Shown here: one piece after another, positions 1-7,875 of the stretch
Layout of the letters: every line of letters begins with the position of its first letter
How positions within the stretch are numbered: position 1 is the stretch's first letter
DNA from: Clostridia bacterium
GTDB taxonomy: Bacteria > Bacillota > Clostridia > Christensenellales > CAG-138
Direction: 5' to 3'
Assembly: GCA_016292635.1 (NCBI GenBank)
Contig: JAEDIC010000003.1
Location: 1-64,000 of the forward strand
Length of the DNA: 64,000 nucleotides
The notes under the pieces: generated by a model
What the model saw: only the letters and a program-made list of their open reading frames with translations
Told to the model about the DNA's origin: nothing
Databases searched by the model: none
Position numbers and translations under genes: made by a program

Positions 1-36
1 CCGGCGACAAACTTCAAAATAAATCAAGAGTTCGAT

Positions 37-75
37 AAAATGTAGCCATGACAAGAAAACACATGGCTACATTTT
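37..75 (+). terminator. Rho-independent terminator at the left edge
   Basis: A perfect 14-bp stem (37-50 with 62-75) and an 11-nt loop run into a T tract, so it ends transcription entering from the left. A short open frame with last residues RRQTSK ends at TAA 20-22 and may be the tail of that gene; it is too short to identify. Confidence 0.85.
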
Positions 76-94
76 TTACATAGGAGGTTGTGCG

Positions 95-721
95 ATGGCA
101 GAAACAAGAAAACGAACGAGTATGTCTGTCCCTGAAATGGGCAGGATGCTTGGCCTTTGCAAAACTGAGTCTTACTGGCTCATTAAGAAAAATTACTTCA
201 AGACCATTCTTGTCGGCAACACCATGAGGGTGATGATCGACAGTTTTGAGGAATGGTATGCTAACCAGTTCAAATACCAGAAGGTCGATGGAACCCCTCC
301 CGGTGAGGAACTGAAGAAAACTACATATTCTGTAGAGGAGCTTGGTCAGCGCCTTGGGCTGAAAGAAGCAACTGCCTACGAACTGGTTGCCAAAGGGCAT
401 TTTGAAATTGTCGAAGCCTTGGGCAAGCGTAGAGTGACCAAGGCGAGCTTTGAAAGATGGTATGCATCCCAGAGCGATTATCGCACGGTAGAGGATCAAA
501 AACTGGATGCAGACATTGTGGCATCCACCTACGGTCTGCCGGAAATGGCAAGAATGCTTGGGGTACATCGTCAGACCATCTACTATATTGTTGCCAATGG
601 CGATTTTGAGCTTATCAAGGTTGGCAGATATAAGCGAGCTACCAAAGAGAGTTTTGAAAAATGGTATCAGAATCAGACCCGCTACAGATTAGTAGCTGAG
701 GATGGACAGGAAAGGAGATGA
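95..721 (+). CDS. Triple helix-turn-helix DNA-binding protein (excisionase-like)
   Basis: A 208-residue protein made of three tandem copies of a DNA-binding unit of about 55 residues (residues 10-64, 78-132, 146-200; period 68). Each unit opens with an HTH segment of the type 'S-V-P-E-M-G-R-M-L-G', continues with a short basic beta wing and ends in a 'S-F-E-x-W-Y-x-x-Q' helix, the layout of excisionase/MerR-like HTH_17 domains. GGAGG at 83-87 sits 7 nt before the ATG. It lies directly upstream of the integrase, the usual place for an excisionase or directionality factor, so a role in excision of the element or control of int is inferred. Ordinary excisionases have one such unit; three in a row is unusual and suggests binding to phased repeats. 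Confidence 0.8.
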   Translation: MAETRKRTSMSVPEMGRMLGLCKTESYWLIKKNYFKTILVGNTMRVMIDSFEEWYANQFKYQKVDGTPPGEELKKTTYSVEELGQRLGLKEATAYELVAKGHFEIVEALGKRRVTKASFERWYASQSDYRTVEDQKLDADIVASTYGLPEMARMLGVHRQTIYYIVANGDFELIKVGRYKRATKESFEKWYQNQTRYRLVAEDGQERR

Positions 722-725
722 TTAC

Positions 726-2099
726 ATGGCATCCATCGTTAAGAGAAAAAAGAAGTATTCTGTGGTCTATACATACACCGATGAGAACGGCAATAAGCGT
801 CAGAAATGGGAAACCTTTGACACCAATGCTGAAGCAAAGAAAAGAAAGCTGCAGGTCGAATATGAGCAGGAGTCGGGAACCTTTATTCCACCCTCTGCCA
901 AGACCGTAAACGATCTTCTGGAAGAATATATGTCTATCTACGGCGTGAACACCTGGGCGATGTCTACTTATGAAAGCAGAAAGAGCCTGATTGCCAATTA
1001 TATTCGTCCGCTTATCGGTGATATGAAACTGGAGGATGTTTCTCCGAGAATTATGGACAAGTATTACAGAGATTTGCTTACTGTAAAAGCTGTGTCTACG
1101 AAGTATGTGAAAGCTCGTAACGAGTATCTAACACCGCATACGGTCAGAGAGATTCACAAGGTTCTGCGTAATGCGTTCAATCAGGCGGTGAAGTGGGAAT
1201 TGATGACCAGAAACCCCGTAGAACACGCTACGCTGCCGAAAGAAGAACATAAGACCAGAGACATCTGGACAGCGGAAGTTCTTCTGAAGGCTCTGGAAGC
1301 CTGCGACGATGATATTCTCCGTCTGGCAATCAACCTTGCTTTCTCCTGTTCTCTGCGAATGGGTGAGCTTCTGGGGCTGACCTGGGACTGTGTAGACATT
1401 TCTCCTGCGAGTATCGAACTTGGTCAGGCAAGCATCTTCGTTGAAAAGGAGTTGCAGAGAGTAAATCGTGAAGCGATGGCAGATCTGAACGGAAAGGACA
1501 TTATGTTCAAGTTCCCGCCGACCTTTGCCAGTACGCACACCGCATTGGTTCTCAAAACACCTAAGACCAAAACCAGTGTCCGCAAGGTATTCTTACCGAA
1601 AACCGTAGCGGAAATGTTGGCGCAGCGAAAGGCTGACATCGAAGAATTGAAAGACCTTTTCGGTGACGAGTTCGTAGACTTTAATCTGGTGTTCTGTTCT
1701 TCCAATGGCAAGCCGATTGAGGGTCAGGTTATCAACCGTGCTTTCAATAAGTTGATCGAGGAGAACGGGCTGCCGAAGGTGGTTTTCCATAGTCTCCGAC
1801 ATTCCAGTATCACTTACAAGCTGAAGCTGAACGGTGGCGATATGAAATCCGTTCAGGGTGATTCCGGTCACGCACAGGTCAAGATGGTAGCGGATGTTTA
1901 CTCCCATATCATCGACGATGACCGCAGGCTGAACGCTGAAAGACTGGAAGCTGCTTTTTACTCTGGCAGACAGGCAACACCGGAACCGGTACAGCCGGTC
2001 ACACAGGAAAGCTCCACCGATGATAAAGAGCTTCTTCTGAAACTTCTGCAAAACCCTGAAATGGCAGCACTCTTGAAGTCGCTGGCAAAGACCTTATAG
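726..2099 (+). CDS. Tyrosine recombinase / integrase of an integrative element
   Basis: A 457-residue site-specific recombinase. The N-terminus is a small basic arm-binding domain (residues 1-55), then a SAM-like core-binding domain (about 65-165) and the C-terminal catalytic domain. Visible catalytic residues are Arg211 (L-R-M-G-E-L), His355 and Arg358 in H-S-L-R-H, His382 (S-G-H-A-Q) and the nucleophile Tyr392 (V-Y-S-H-I). I chose ATG 726 because AAAGGAG lies 8 nt upstream; an earlier in-frame ATG at 702 would overlap the HTH gene further and lacks an SD. The gene faces a tRNA-Arg 3' fragment 785 bp downstream, the standard int-att arrangement. The C-terminal tail after residue 410 is Gln/Thr/Pro-rich. 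All catalytic residues are intact, so it may be active. Confidence 0.95.
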   Translation: MASIVKRKKKYSVVYTYTDENGNKRQKWETFDTNAEAKKRKLQVEYEQESGTFIPPSAKTVNDLLEEYMSIYGVNTWAMSTYESRKSLIANYIRPLIGDMKLEDVSPRIMDKYYRDLLTVKAVSTKYVKARNEYLTPHTVREIHKVLRNAFNQAVKWELMTRNPVEHATLPKEEHKTRDIWTAEVLLKALEACDDDILRLAINLAFSCSLRMGELLGLTWDCVDISPASIELGQASIFVEKELQRVNREAMADLNGKDIMFKFPPTFASTHTALVLKTPKTKTSVRKVFLPKTVAEMLAQRKADIEELKDLFGDEFVDFNLVFCSSNGKPIEGQVINRAFNKLIEENGLPKVVFHSLRHSSITYKLKLNGGDMKSVQGDSGHAQVKMVADVYSHIIDDDRRLNAERLEAAFYSGRQATPEPVQPVTQESSTDDKELLLKLLQNPEMAALLKSLAKTL

Positions 2100-2108
2100 A
2101 ATTAAAAT

Positions 2109-2154
2109 GGCAGATCCTTTTACATAGCTTTCATAGCTTGTAAAGGGGTCTGCC
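2109..2154 (+). terminator. Terminator after the integrase gene
   Basis: A 16-bp arm at 2109-2124 pairs with 2139-2154 around a 14-nt loop, followed by CTTATTTTTGTTTTTG. It begins 9 nt after the integrase stop codon. Confidence 0.9.
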
Positions 2155-2180
2155 CTTATTTTTGTTTTTGGGGGTGCAAA

Positions 2181-2486
2181 ATGGATAGAGCATTTATGGA
2201 CGAGTATTATGATAAAATGCGAGCTGATGATATTGAGGAATTATCAAGCCAGAGGAATGAGGATTATTCCGATAGAGCCGATGATTACAAAGCTGCAAAG
2301 CAGGCTCTGCTTGAGGGATTGGGGTTATCGCATTTATTTAGCGGAAACCGCAAACTTACACCAGAAGAAAAAGAACTCTGGTTGTTGTTCGACAGGGTAT
2401 ATGTAACAGAGCTTCTGGCAAGGGATGAATTTGCGAAGGGCGCATATATGCTGGGAGCTGAAGATCGAGAAACTATGCTTCGATAA
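2181..2486 (+). CDS. Small acidic protein of unknown function, element-borne
   Basis: An open frame of 101 codons with a GGGGGTG ribosome-binding site 4 nt before the ATG. The product is soluble, rich in Asp and Glu and predicted mostly helical, with no signal peptide or membrane segment. I do not recognise a family with certainty; small proteins that start with a 'M-D-x-x-F-x-x-x-Y-Y' helix are common in clostridial integrative elements. It lies between the integrase terminator and the attachment site, inside the element, so a role in maintenance or accessory function is only a guess. No T-rich terminator follows; a short CCTGC-TTCG-GCAGG hairpin lies just after the stop codon. Confidence 0.65.
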   Translation: MDRAFMDEYYDKMRADDIEELSSQRNEDYSDRADDYKAAKQALLEGLGLSHLFSGNRKLTPEEKELWLLFDRVYVTELLARDEFAKGAYMLGAEDRETMLR

Positions 2487-2883
2487 ATACTGTACCTGCT
2501 TCGGCAGGACAGGTTACATACAATCATTCGTCCCGAAAAATTCTATGGAATTTCTGATAATTCTGGTTGAAAAATTCGGTTTGAAATGATATATTAAACA
2601 GACTTAAATTGGTGTCGTGTGACACCAGCGGCTCCACACGAGAATGAATTGGATTTCCTGTCATTCCGCATAACGAGCAGTTACATAGTGACATTTACTT
2701 GCACTTGCAACGTCCACCAAAAATCGAAAGCCTTGCTAATTTCGAGCCAATCGGACGGTGTAAAATCCCTCTGAATTAGCTATCACAGCGTAGTATCAGA
2801 TGGGATTTGAAATGCTGAAAAACCCTGTATTTCCAAGCATTTTTTAGCATTAGATGTCACTTCCCGATGTCGTATCGGGGCTA
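2487..2883. other. Non-coding segment between the small ORF and the att site
   Basis: I see no gene here. The segment carries a 7-bp hairpin with a GTGT loop (2610-2627) and an AT-rich stretch with repeated AAGCATT/TAGCATT words near 2850. Its position between int and the attachment core is where integrase arm sites normally lie, but no clean repeat set is visible. Confidence 0.45.
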
Positions 2884-2928
2884 CTCCTAAGCGGTAGGCC
2901 AGAGGTTCGAATCCCCTTAGGTGCGCCA
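2884..2928 (+). other. Attachment-site remnant: 3' half of tRNA-Arg(CCU)
   Basis: The stretch begins with the anticodon loop CTCCTAA (anticodon CCT) and continues through GCGGT, the variable region, the T arm with TTCGAAT, the acceptor strand and CCA. The upstream sequence cannot form the 5' half of a tRNA: the bases before the loop do not pair with GCGGT and no D arm is present. This is what integration into the 3' end of a tRNA-Arg(CCU) gene leaves at the distal end, with the intact tRNA copy expected at the other end of the element, left of this window. The break at the anticodon loop is a typical crossover point for tyrosine integrases. Confidence 0.8.
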
Positions 2929-2930
2929 AA

Positions 2931-2959
2931 ACCCCCGAAAATAGGCACTTTTCGGGGGT
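2931..2959 (+). terminator. tRNA-linked terminator
   Basis: An 11-bp perfect stem (2931-2941 with 2949-2959) with a 7-nt loop and a T-rich tail, immediately after the CCA of the tRNA fragment. It is probably the native terminator of the tRNA gene and marks the start of flanking chromosome. Confidence 0.9.
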
Positions 2960-2984
2960 TATTCTTTTTCGGAGTTCTTACCTC

Positions 2985-3133
2985 TTGCTAATGAGTACAT
3001 TCGCCTTGCCATCTTTATTTGCTACTCAAACTCTCTTTTACTTGCTAACAGCAGCCCTTCCTCTCGCTCGTTTTGCTAACAGATTTCCATCATTTTGCTA
3101 ACAGCAGCTAACAGTGCATTTTCTTGCTAACAG
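2985..3133. repeat. Cluster of TTGCTAACAG direct repeats
   Basis: Four exact copies of TTGCTAACAG start at 3042, 3073, 3095 and 3124. Variants are TTGCTAATGA at 2985, TTGCTACTCA at 3019 and AGCTAACAG at 3106. Several spacings are close to whole helical turns (31, 22 and 11 bp). The last copy overlaps the stop codon of the minus-strand integrase remnant. Short direct repeats beside an integrase gene are typical of arm-type integrase sites, which is my reading here. Confidence 0.7.
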
Positions 3134-3620
3134 TTCCAAACCACACTTGAGGTACCACCATTTACAAATTGAAGCATTTTTAAGAGCTGAGAAGCAGGAT
3201 CCGGCGATGCGTTCAAAAGCTCCATTACCTGCTGCGCATCTGTAGAAGTGCTTGGTTCTTTCTTCTGTGCAGTCGGTGTCTTCTTGTAAAACGCATCTTC
3301 AAACATTTCGGCGTTATGCCGTCTGTCCTCATCAAGAATGTGCGAATAAACATCCGATACCATCTTGAGCTGCTCATGTCCCGTATCACCCTGTACGGAT
3401 TTCATGTCTCCGCCGTTGAGCTTCAGCTTGTAGGTCGTGCTGGAATGCCGCAAACTGTGAAAAACAACGTCAGAAATATGGTTCTTGCGAATCAGCCTTT
3501 TGAATGATCGGGAAATAACCTGACCTTCCATCGGTCTGCCGTTTGGTAAGGACATAACGATGTTGTAATCATAGTACTCATTACCTAAGATTTCTTTCAT
3601 CTCTTCCTGTAATCCCGGCG
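3127..3620 (-). pseudogene. C-terminal remnant of a second tyrosine integrase
   Basis: The last roughly 160 residues of an integrase closely similar to the one at 726-2099: H-S-L-R-H-S-S, T-G-H-E-Q and the nucleophile in V-Y-S-H-I are all present, followed by a Thr/Ser/Pro-rich tail. The N-terminal domains and the catalytic Arg of the L-R-M-G-E-L segment are missing. Upstream, the frame runs into a truncated LexA-like gene at about 3615, so a deletion joined the two. It points the opposite way to the first integrase and is the remnant of a separate, related element. Confidence 0.85.
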
Positions 3621-3994
3621 TTTATCATGGATTGGCCGTCTGCACGAAGAGCAAAGAACTCACCGATACCAAACCATGACGCAGGAACCTTCACGTATTC
3701 CTTGATATTTTCTTCAGCATACTTGGGAATACCGCAGGATACTGCACCGAGGACGGGAGGCTTTATAGTCGCCCGTTTGGTCTTTTGCATTTCCTTGGAG
3801 GCAATCTTTCCGCGCCCCTTAATGTCTATCATCCCATTTTCTTTTATATGGGTGATATACCTGTACACAGTAGTTTGCGGTATACCGAGATCTCTTACCA
3901 TATCGCTGATCGATGGAGAGTAACCCTGTTTTCGCTGATAATCGTTGATGTAGTTTTCCAGTTTGTCAAAATACTCTTGCTTGAGAGTCCTCAT
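3581..3994 (-). pseudogene. Truncated LexA-like repressor
   Basis: The N-terminus carries a winged-HTH domain of LexA type (residues 1-65), followed by a linker and the start of an S24 peptidase domain with the cleavage region (A-V-S-C-G-I-P) and the active-site segment D-G-Q-S-M. Right after that the sequence leaves the family and ends nine residues later in foreign frame, because a deletion fused it to the integrase remnant. The catalytic Lys region is lost, so self-cleavage is not expected; a DNA-binding fragment could still be made. ATG 3994 follows AGAGGTG at a proper distance. An SOS box lies about 60 bp upstream. Confidence 0.8.
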
Positions 3995-4054
3995 TGGCAA
4001 CACCTCTTTTCTATAAACAGAAATTAATTTCCGGTATGTTTAAAGCATAACCCG

Positions 4055-4068
4055 CAAACAATTGTTCG
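4055..4068 (-). promoter_or_regulatory. SOS box (Gram-positive LexA operator)
   Basis: Read on the minus strand, CGAACAATTGTTTG matches the LexA/DinR operator core GAAC-N4-GTTY, inside a longer near-palindrome (4054-4069) with an AACAATTGTT core. It sits upstream of the truncated LexA-like gene, as expected for autoregulation. Confidence 0.65.
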
Positions 4069-4279
4069 CCAATAGAAGAGTTAACGCAATTATCGAGGTG
4101 ATGGTTAGAAGTGTCAACAGCACATAATAGCCCGCATGCGCCAAATATAAATAGCAGGTATATCACAATATGAGGAGCTTCTGAAGTTCTTGGGTGCTAC
4201 AGTACAATCTTCGCCGCTGGTGGCGGAATTTTAGGCGTGTTCTTCACAGTAAAATACACACAAAAGCAGTACTGAGTCG

Positions 4280-4432
4280 ATGCGAAACAGCAGATTATGG
4301 CGTTTATATTTACGAACTTTATGCTGGATTCCTCGTGCTTTAAAAGTCTTAAAAGAAGCAAAGCCTGTTACAATTCTACAACCAGCGGAGTTAACAAGGG
4401 TGGAGCCGTATATCGAGCGATACGGAGTATAA
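4280..4432 (+). pseudogene. Short ORF, likely C-terminal gene debris
   Basis: A 50-codon frame with a basic N-terminal helix and a C-terminal segment 'V-T-I-L-Q-P-A-E-L' that recalls the end of WYL-domain regulators; the resemblance is weak. There is no convincing ribosome-binding site. Another short frame fragment (ending L-V-A-E-F at about 4230) lies before it. The stretch 4100-4450 has no intact gene and looks like decayed element or chromosomal debris. Confidence 0.25.
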
Positions 4433-4453
4433 GTACGGGAAAGCAAAAAATGG

Positions 4454-4490
4454 AATGAGGAAGACAACTCCCGATGCTATCTTCCTCATT
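4454..4490 (-). terminator. Terminator of the GNAT-hydrolase-TetR operon
   Basis: An 11-bp stem (4454-4464 with 4480-4490) overlaps the stop codon of the GNAT gene; on the minus strand it is followed by ATTCCATTTTTT. Confidence 0.75.
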
Positions 4491-5118
4491 TCATATTATC
4501 TAATTGAAAAACGATAGCTCCAGCTTCCAAGCTGTTTTCCCTTGCGGTTAAAGAAACGCTGATCGAATTCCTCAAATCCATTCTTTCGATAGAAATTCCG
4601 GTTGGCTCTGAGTTTGTAAAAAGGCAGAGTGTTTCTCCACCATGCTCTTTCACATACGGCAGGATGCACTCTTGCAGCATATGGCTGCCTAGCCCTTGTC
4701 CCCTTTGATTCGGCTCCACAGTCAGCAGATTCAGATACCAGGTCTGTCCACCAAGGCTGTGACAGGGTTCGCCCGCCTTGCCTTCCATGTCGTTCCATGC
4801 TGCCACATCCCGGATGCCGCCCTGAAGAAAGCACTTTCCAAAGCCTGCCCTCATATACGCCATTTCAGAAGGCTTTTTGTATGCGGGCGGGCAAAGCATG
4901 GCCACAGCCACAATTTCTCCATCATCTTTGGCAGTAAGAAAATCCGCTGGGCCGTCGTTGATGCGAACCTCACTCTCCAGCATTGTGCTGAGGAACCGTG
5001 TGCGCCGTTGATCATCTGGAATATAATAAGTGAAATAATCGTAGCCCCCAAAGGCTCGCGCTGCTAACGCCGCACAGGCACCGCGCTCCTCTGGACGCAT
5101 TTTTTCAAAAGTCAGCAT
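4486..5118 (-). CDS. GNAT-family N-acetyltransferase
   Basis: A 210-residue single-domain GNAT protein. The acetyl-CoA pyrophosphate loop is visible as R-G-Q-G-L-G in motif A after a 'L-T-V-E-P' strand, and the C-terminal part has the expected beta strand and helix with 'N-S-E-P'. The acceptor cannot be deduced; proteins with this start (a conserved 'M-R-P-E' segment) acetylate small amines or protein N-termini. It is the last gene of a minus-strand operon with the hydrolase 13 nt upstream and a TetR regulator at the head, so it may respond to the same effector. The SD is weak (GGAGG-like, 8 nt before the ATG). Confidence 0.85.
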   Translation of the reverse strand: MLTFEKMRPEERGACAALAARAFGGYDYFTYYIPDDQRRTRFLSTMLESEVRINDGPADFLTAKDDGEIVAVAMLCPPAYKKPSEMAYMRAGFGKCFLQGGIRDVAAWNDMEGKAGEPCHSLGGQTWYLNLLTVEPNQRGQGLGSHMLQECILPYVKEHGGETLCLFTNSEPTGISIERMDLRNSISVSLTARENSLEAGAIVFQLDNMK

Positions 5119-5131
5119 TTGTAAGCCTCCA

Positions 5132-6085
5132 TTATTGTTTCACATAACTTCTGCTATTTTGCAGGCATTGGCTCACGAACCGGGAAACCGCCTCTGAATA
5201 TCTTTCTGTGTCCACAATATAGCTCAGACCATGTCCTGCGCCCGGAAAAGTAATGCGAATTTTATCTCCTTTGCAGGCATCGAAGATATCCCGGCTCATG
5301 TCGCAAGGCACAAAGCGGTCATCCTCACCGTGGAGCAGCAGGATTGGAATGTTTGTGTTCCCCACCGACTGAACAGCACTGGATTCCTTCAGGTCAAAAT
5401 GTCCGAATATTCTGGCACCCAGCCGGATAAAGGGGACCAGTGCAGGCGGCAGGTGCATATCCTCCCGGCAGACCTTACGGATGATGGCCTCCGGTGAAGA
5501 ATAGGGGCAGTCCGCAATGATGCCGATCACATTGGCGGGAAGCTCTAATTCGGCGGCCATCAGAACCGTGGAAGCCCCCATGGATACGCCGGACAGAAAA
5601 ATGGGTGTATCGGAACCGAAGCGCTGATTGGCATATTCCGTCCAGGAGAGGCAGTCCAGCCGTTCCCGAATGCCGAAGGTGACCGTAGTTCCGCCGCTCC
5701 TGCCATGAGCACGTTGATCCACAACCAGCGTGTTCTGTCCGGACTCCCTGGCCAACTTGTTGCCGCCGCAGAAATCCCGCAGGGCGGTTCCCCGATAGCC
5801 GTGACACTGAATCTGAAGTGGTGCGCCGTCCCGGACATGGTAGTACCGGGCTGACAGAATCGTGCCGTCCCGAGCGGAAATTGACACCAGTTCATAAGGA
5901 ATATCATCCATCTCCCTAATGAGAGACAGCATCCGCTGCCGCTCTTTTTCGTATTGCTCGCCACGGGGCAGCGCGTAGATATCTTCTTTCCGTGCCTTTG
6001 GAGAATAGAATGCTTTGCGGTAGGAAAACCAGGCAATCAAAGCGGACAAAAGAAGCAGCCCTGCAAAGAGATACAGCATTGTCAT
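5132..6085 (-). CDS. Membrane-anchored alpha/beta hydrolase
   Basis: A 317-residue alpha/beta hydrolase with one N-terminal membrane helix (residues 3-20) and the catalytic domain probably outside. The oxyanion region is H-G-Y-R-G (95-99), the nucleophile elbow G-V-S-M-G puts Ser168 at the tip, and D256 (L-H-G-E-D-D) and His285 (G-A-G-H-G) complete the triad. This layout matches the BAAT/dienelactone-type esterases or peptidases often called YqkD-like. Its start overlaps the end of the TetR gene, so the two are co-translated. The substrate is unknown. Confidence 0.88.
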   Translation of the reverse strand: MTMLYLFAGLLLLSALIAWFSYRKAFYSPKARKEDIYALPRGEQYEKERQRMLSLIREMDDIPYELVSISARDGTILSARYYHVRDGAPLQIQCHGYRGTALRDFCGGNKLARESGQNTLVVDQRAHGRSGGTTVTFGIRERLDCLSWTEYANQRFGSDTPIFLSGVSMGASTVLMAAELELPANVIGIIADCPYSSPEAIIRKVCREDMHLPPALVPFIRLGARIFGHFDLKESSAVQSVGNTNIPILLLHGEDDRFVPCDMSRDIFDACKGDKIRITFPGAGHGLSYIVDTERYSEAVSRFVSQCLQNSRSYVKQ

Positions 6086-6086
6086 A

Positions 6087-6611
6087 TCACACTGTCTCCT
6101 TGCTGCCCATCATCTTTCGGAAAAGCTCCGTGATCTGCTCCGGAGTTTCATAAAAACCCCGCTTGATCCATTCGTCCAGGAAACCGAACAGACCGAAGGA
6201 ATAGAACCTCGCTTCGTAGCACTCGGCAGGATCTGCCCCATACTGAGGCATCATCACCTGATAAAAGGCGTTATAAACACAGGCCTGAAGCTCTTCCCTG
6301 TAAATCTCGGAAAGAAGATCCTTGATGGAGTAGTTAAAGGCAAAGAAGTCCTCCGCATTGTCCAGAGTATAACGGTGCCGCTCTTTCATTCCGTGCTCGT
6401 CTGCCCAACGATTCCAAAGCCGGATCAGTTTGAAGGTAATCGCTTCATTTTTATCGTTGAAATTGCGGAACCAGGTTGAGCGGTTTACGCCTGCGGCATC
6501 TGCGATCTCATTGACCGTGATTTTTAAGAACGGTTTCTCCTTCATGGCCTGGAGTAAAGCATCGGCCATACATTCTTTCAGATATTCGGTTGTTTTTGGA
6601 CTTGCCCCCAT
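6087..6611 (-). CDS. TetR-family transcriptional regulator
   Basis: A 174-residue regulator with an N-terminal TetR HTH (about residues 10-57, recognition region A-A-G-V-N-R-S-T-W-F) and an all-helical C-terminal ligand domain. AAGGAGGA lies just before the ATG. It heads the minus-strand operon with the alpha/beta hydrolase and GNAT genes and is divergent from the hydrolase run starting at 6838. A TetR so placed would be expected to control both directions through the shared 226-bp intergenic region, where a palindrome is present at 6706-6723. The ligand cannot be predicted. Confidence 0.88.
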   Translation of the reverse strand: MGASPKTTEYLKECMADALLQAMKEKPFLKITVNEIADAAGVNRSTWFRNFNDKNEAITFKLIRLWNRWADEHGMKERHRYTLDNAEDFFAFNYSIKDLLSEIYREELQACVYNAFYQVMMPQYGADPAECYEARFYSFGLFGFLDEWIKRGFYETPEQITELFRKMMGSKETV

Positions 6612-6705
6612 TAATTCTCCTCCTTATATGTGCGACTATATCCCCTGTAAGTTGCTTTTCGTTTGGAAGCCCTTGCGATGAAGCTATCTATCACATATAA
6701 TCTAC

Positions 6706-6723
6706 ATGCAACTTTTGTCGCAT
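6706..6723. promoter_or_regulatory. Candidate TetR operator palindrome
   Basis: ATGCAACTTTTGTCGCAT is an 18-bp dyad with 7-bp half-sites (one mismatch) around a TTTT centre. It lies in the divergent intergenic region 6612-6837 between the TetR gene and the hydrolase run. Half-site-like GCGAC and GTTGC words also occur near 6630-6655. Assignment to this regulator is inferred from position. Confidence 0.45.
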
Positions 6724-6837
6724 ACAGCACTATTAATCGCTCTCGTATCATAAACTGAATGAATCGAAAAGTCAATACAGAAGCAAAACAATGGCAATAA
6801 TATAAAAGCAACTGATTCAAAATGAGGAAAAGATATC

Positions 6838-7875
6838 ATGGAAATATTACAAAAAAAGCACACAGTGCTGAAAGTGATAGGCATTATTCTCGGAATCCTT
6901 TTGGCGCTTGGAGTCGGATTGTACTTCTACGTCACAACCCATACACAGATCATTGTCAGCGTCATCCAAAAAGAGATGTATGGCGATGGTAGCCCCAATT
7001 CCTTTGAGCCATTGTACACGCCGGACAGGGGCATAACGGCGGCGGGGCAGTATAAAATCAATGACATCGCCTATGGCACAAAATATCCCAATAGTTTTCT
7101 GGATATTACCTACCCGGATTCCAATACAGAAATTGACCGTCCCACGCTTTTCTATTTCCATGGCGGCGGATTCTTTGGCGGAAGTAAGAATATGGGCGAT
7201 CCGATGGCTGCCAACGAGGCGACGGCGCTGCTTGACGACCTCTGCGCACAGGGCTATAACATCGTCAACGTAGACTACGCGCTTGTACCGGATTATCACT
7301 TCCCGGTTCCGCTGCAGCAAGTCAGCGAAGCGATCCACTTCATCACGGAGCATAAGGACGAGTACCATATCAACATGGACAACGTCGTCCTGATGGGCAG
7401 TTCAGCCGGAGCTATCATGACCGCACAGTACGGAACGGTTCTATCCAACCCTGAGTATGCGGCGCTTCTGGTTATTGAGCCGGCCTTAAGCCCGGAACAG
7501 GTTTCTGCGGTGGTCATTGACGATGCCCCGATTGATTACGAAACGATGACGCTGAACTGCAAATTGCTGATTGGCAACTATGTAAAGGGTTCCATCTACC
7601 TGAATGAAGGCGAGTTGAATCGTTACGAATGCATTCCGCATATGACATCGGATTATCCTGCTGCGTTTCTGCTGGGCAGCGAGTATCGCAATGATATGAT
7701 CGCAATGGCGGAAAAACTGAAAGAAGCGTATGTCCAGCATGTTCTGATAGACCCGCTTGCAGAGCATGGCGAGGTAAAGCCCCATTGTTTTGTGGCGAAT
7801 GAAAGAATCGATCCGGTCGCGGCGGAGGCTTTCAACAGACTGACGGCGTTCCTGGAAGAAACGACAAAACGATGA
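6838..7875 (+). CDS. Membrane-anchored alpha/beta hydrolase (HSL/carboxylesterase type)
   Basis: A 345-residue protein with an N-terminal membrane helix (about residues 12-33) and a hormone-sensitive-lipase-type hydrolase domain. The oxyanion motif is H-G-G-G-F-F-G-G starting at His108, and the nucleophile elbow G-S-S-A-G places Ser189 in the active site; a C-terminal Glu-His-Gly / Pro-His segment probably supplies the His. These enzymes cleave short-chain esters. It is the first of a plus-strand run; its stop overlaps the next start (ATGA at 7872). GAGG lies 10 nt before the ATG. The substrate is unknown. Confidence 0.88.
   Translation: MEILQKKHTVLKVIGIILGILLALGVGLYFYVTTHTQIIVSVIQKEMYGDGSPNSFEPLYTPDRGITAAGQYKINDIAYGTKYPNSFLDITYPDSNTEIDRPTLFYFHGGGFFGGSKNMGDPMAANEATALLDDLCAQGYNIVNVDYALVPDYHFPVPLQQVSEAIHFITEHKDEYHINMDNVVLMGSSAGAIMTAQYGTVLSNPEYAALLVIEPALSPEQVSAVVIDDAPIDYETMTLNCKLLIGNYVKGSIYLNEGELNRYECIPHMTSDYPAAFLLGSEYRNDMIAMAEKLKEAYVQHVLIDPLAEHGEVKPHCFVANERIDPVAAEAFNRLTAFLEETTKR

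Noticed and set aside
2985..3133. CRISPR array from the TTGCTAACAG repeats
   Set aside because: The unit is only 10 bp, spacing is irregular (11-34 bp) and no cas genes are near; arm-type integrase sites fit better.
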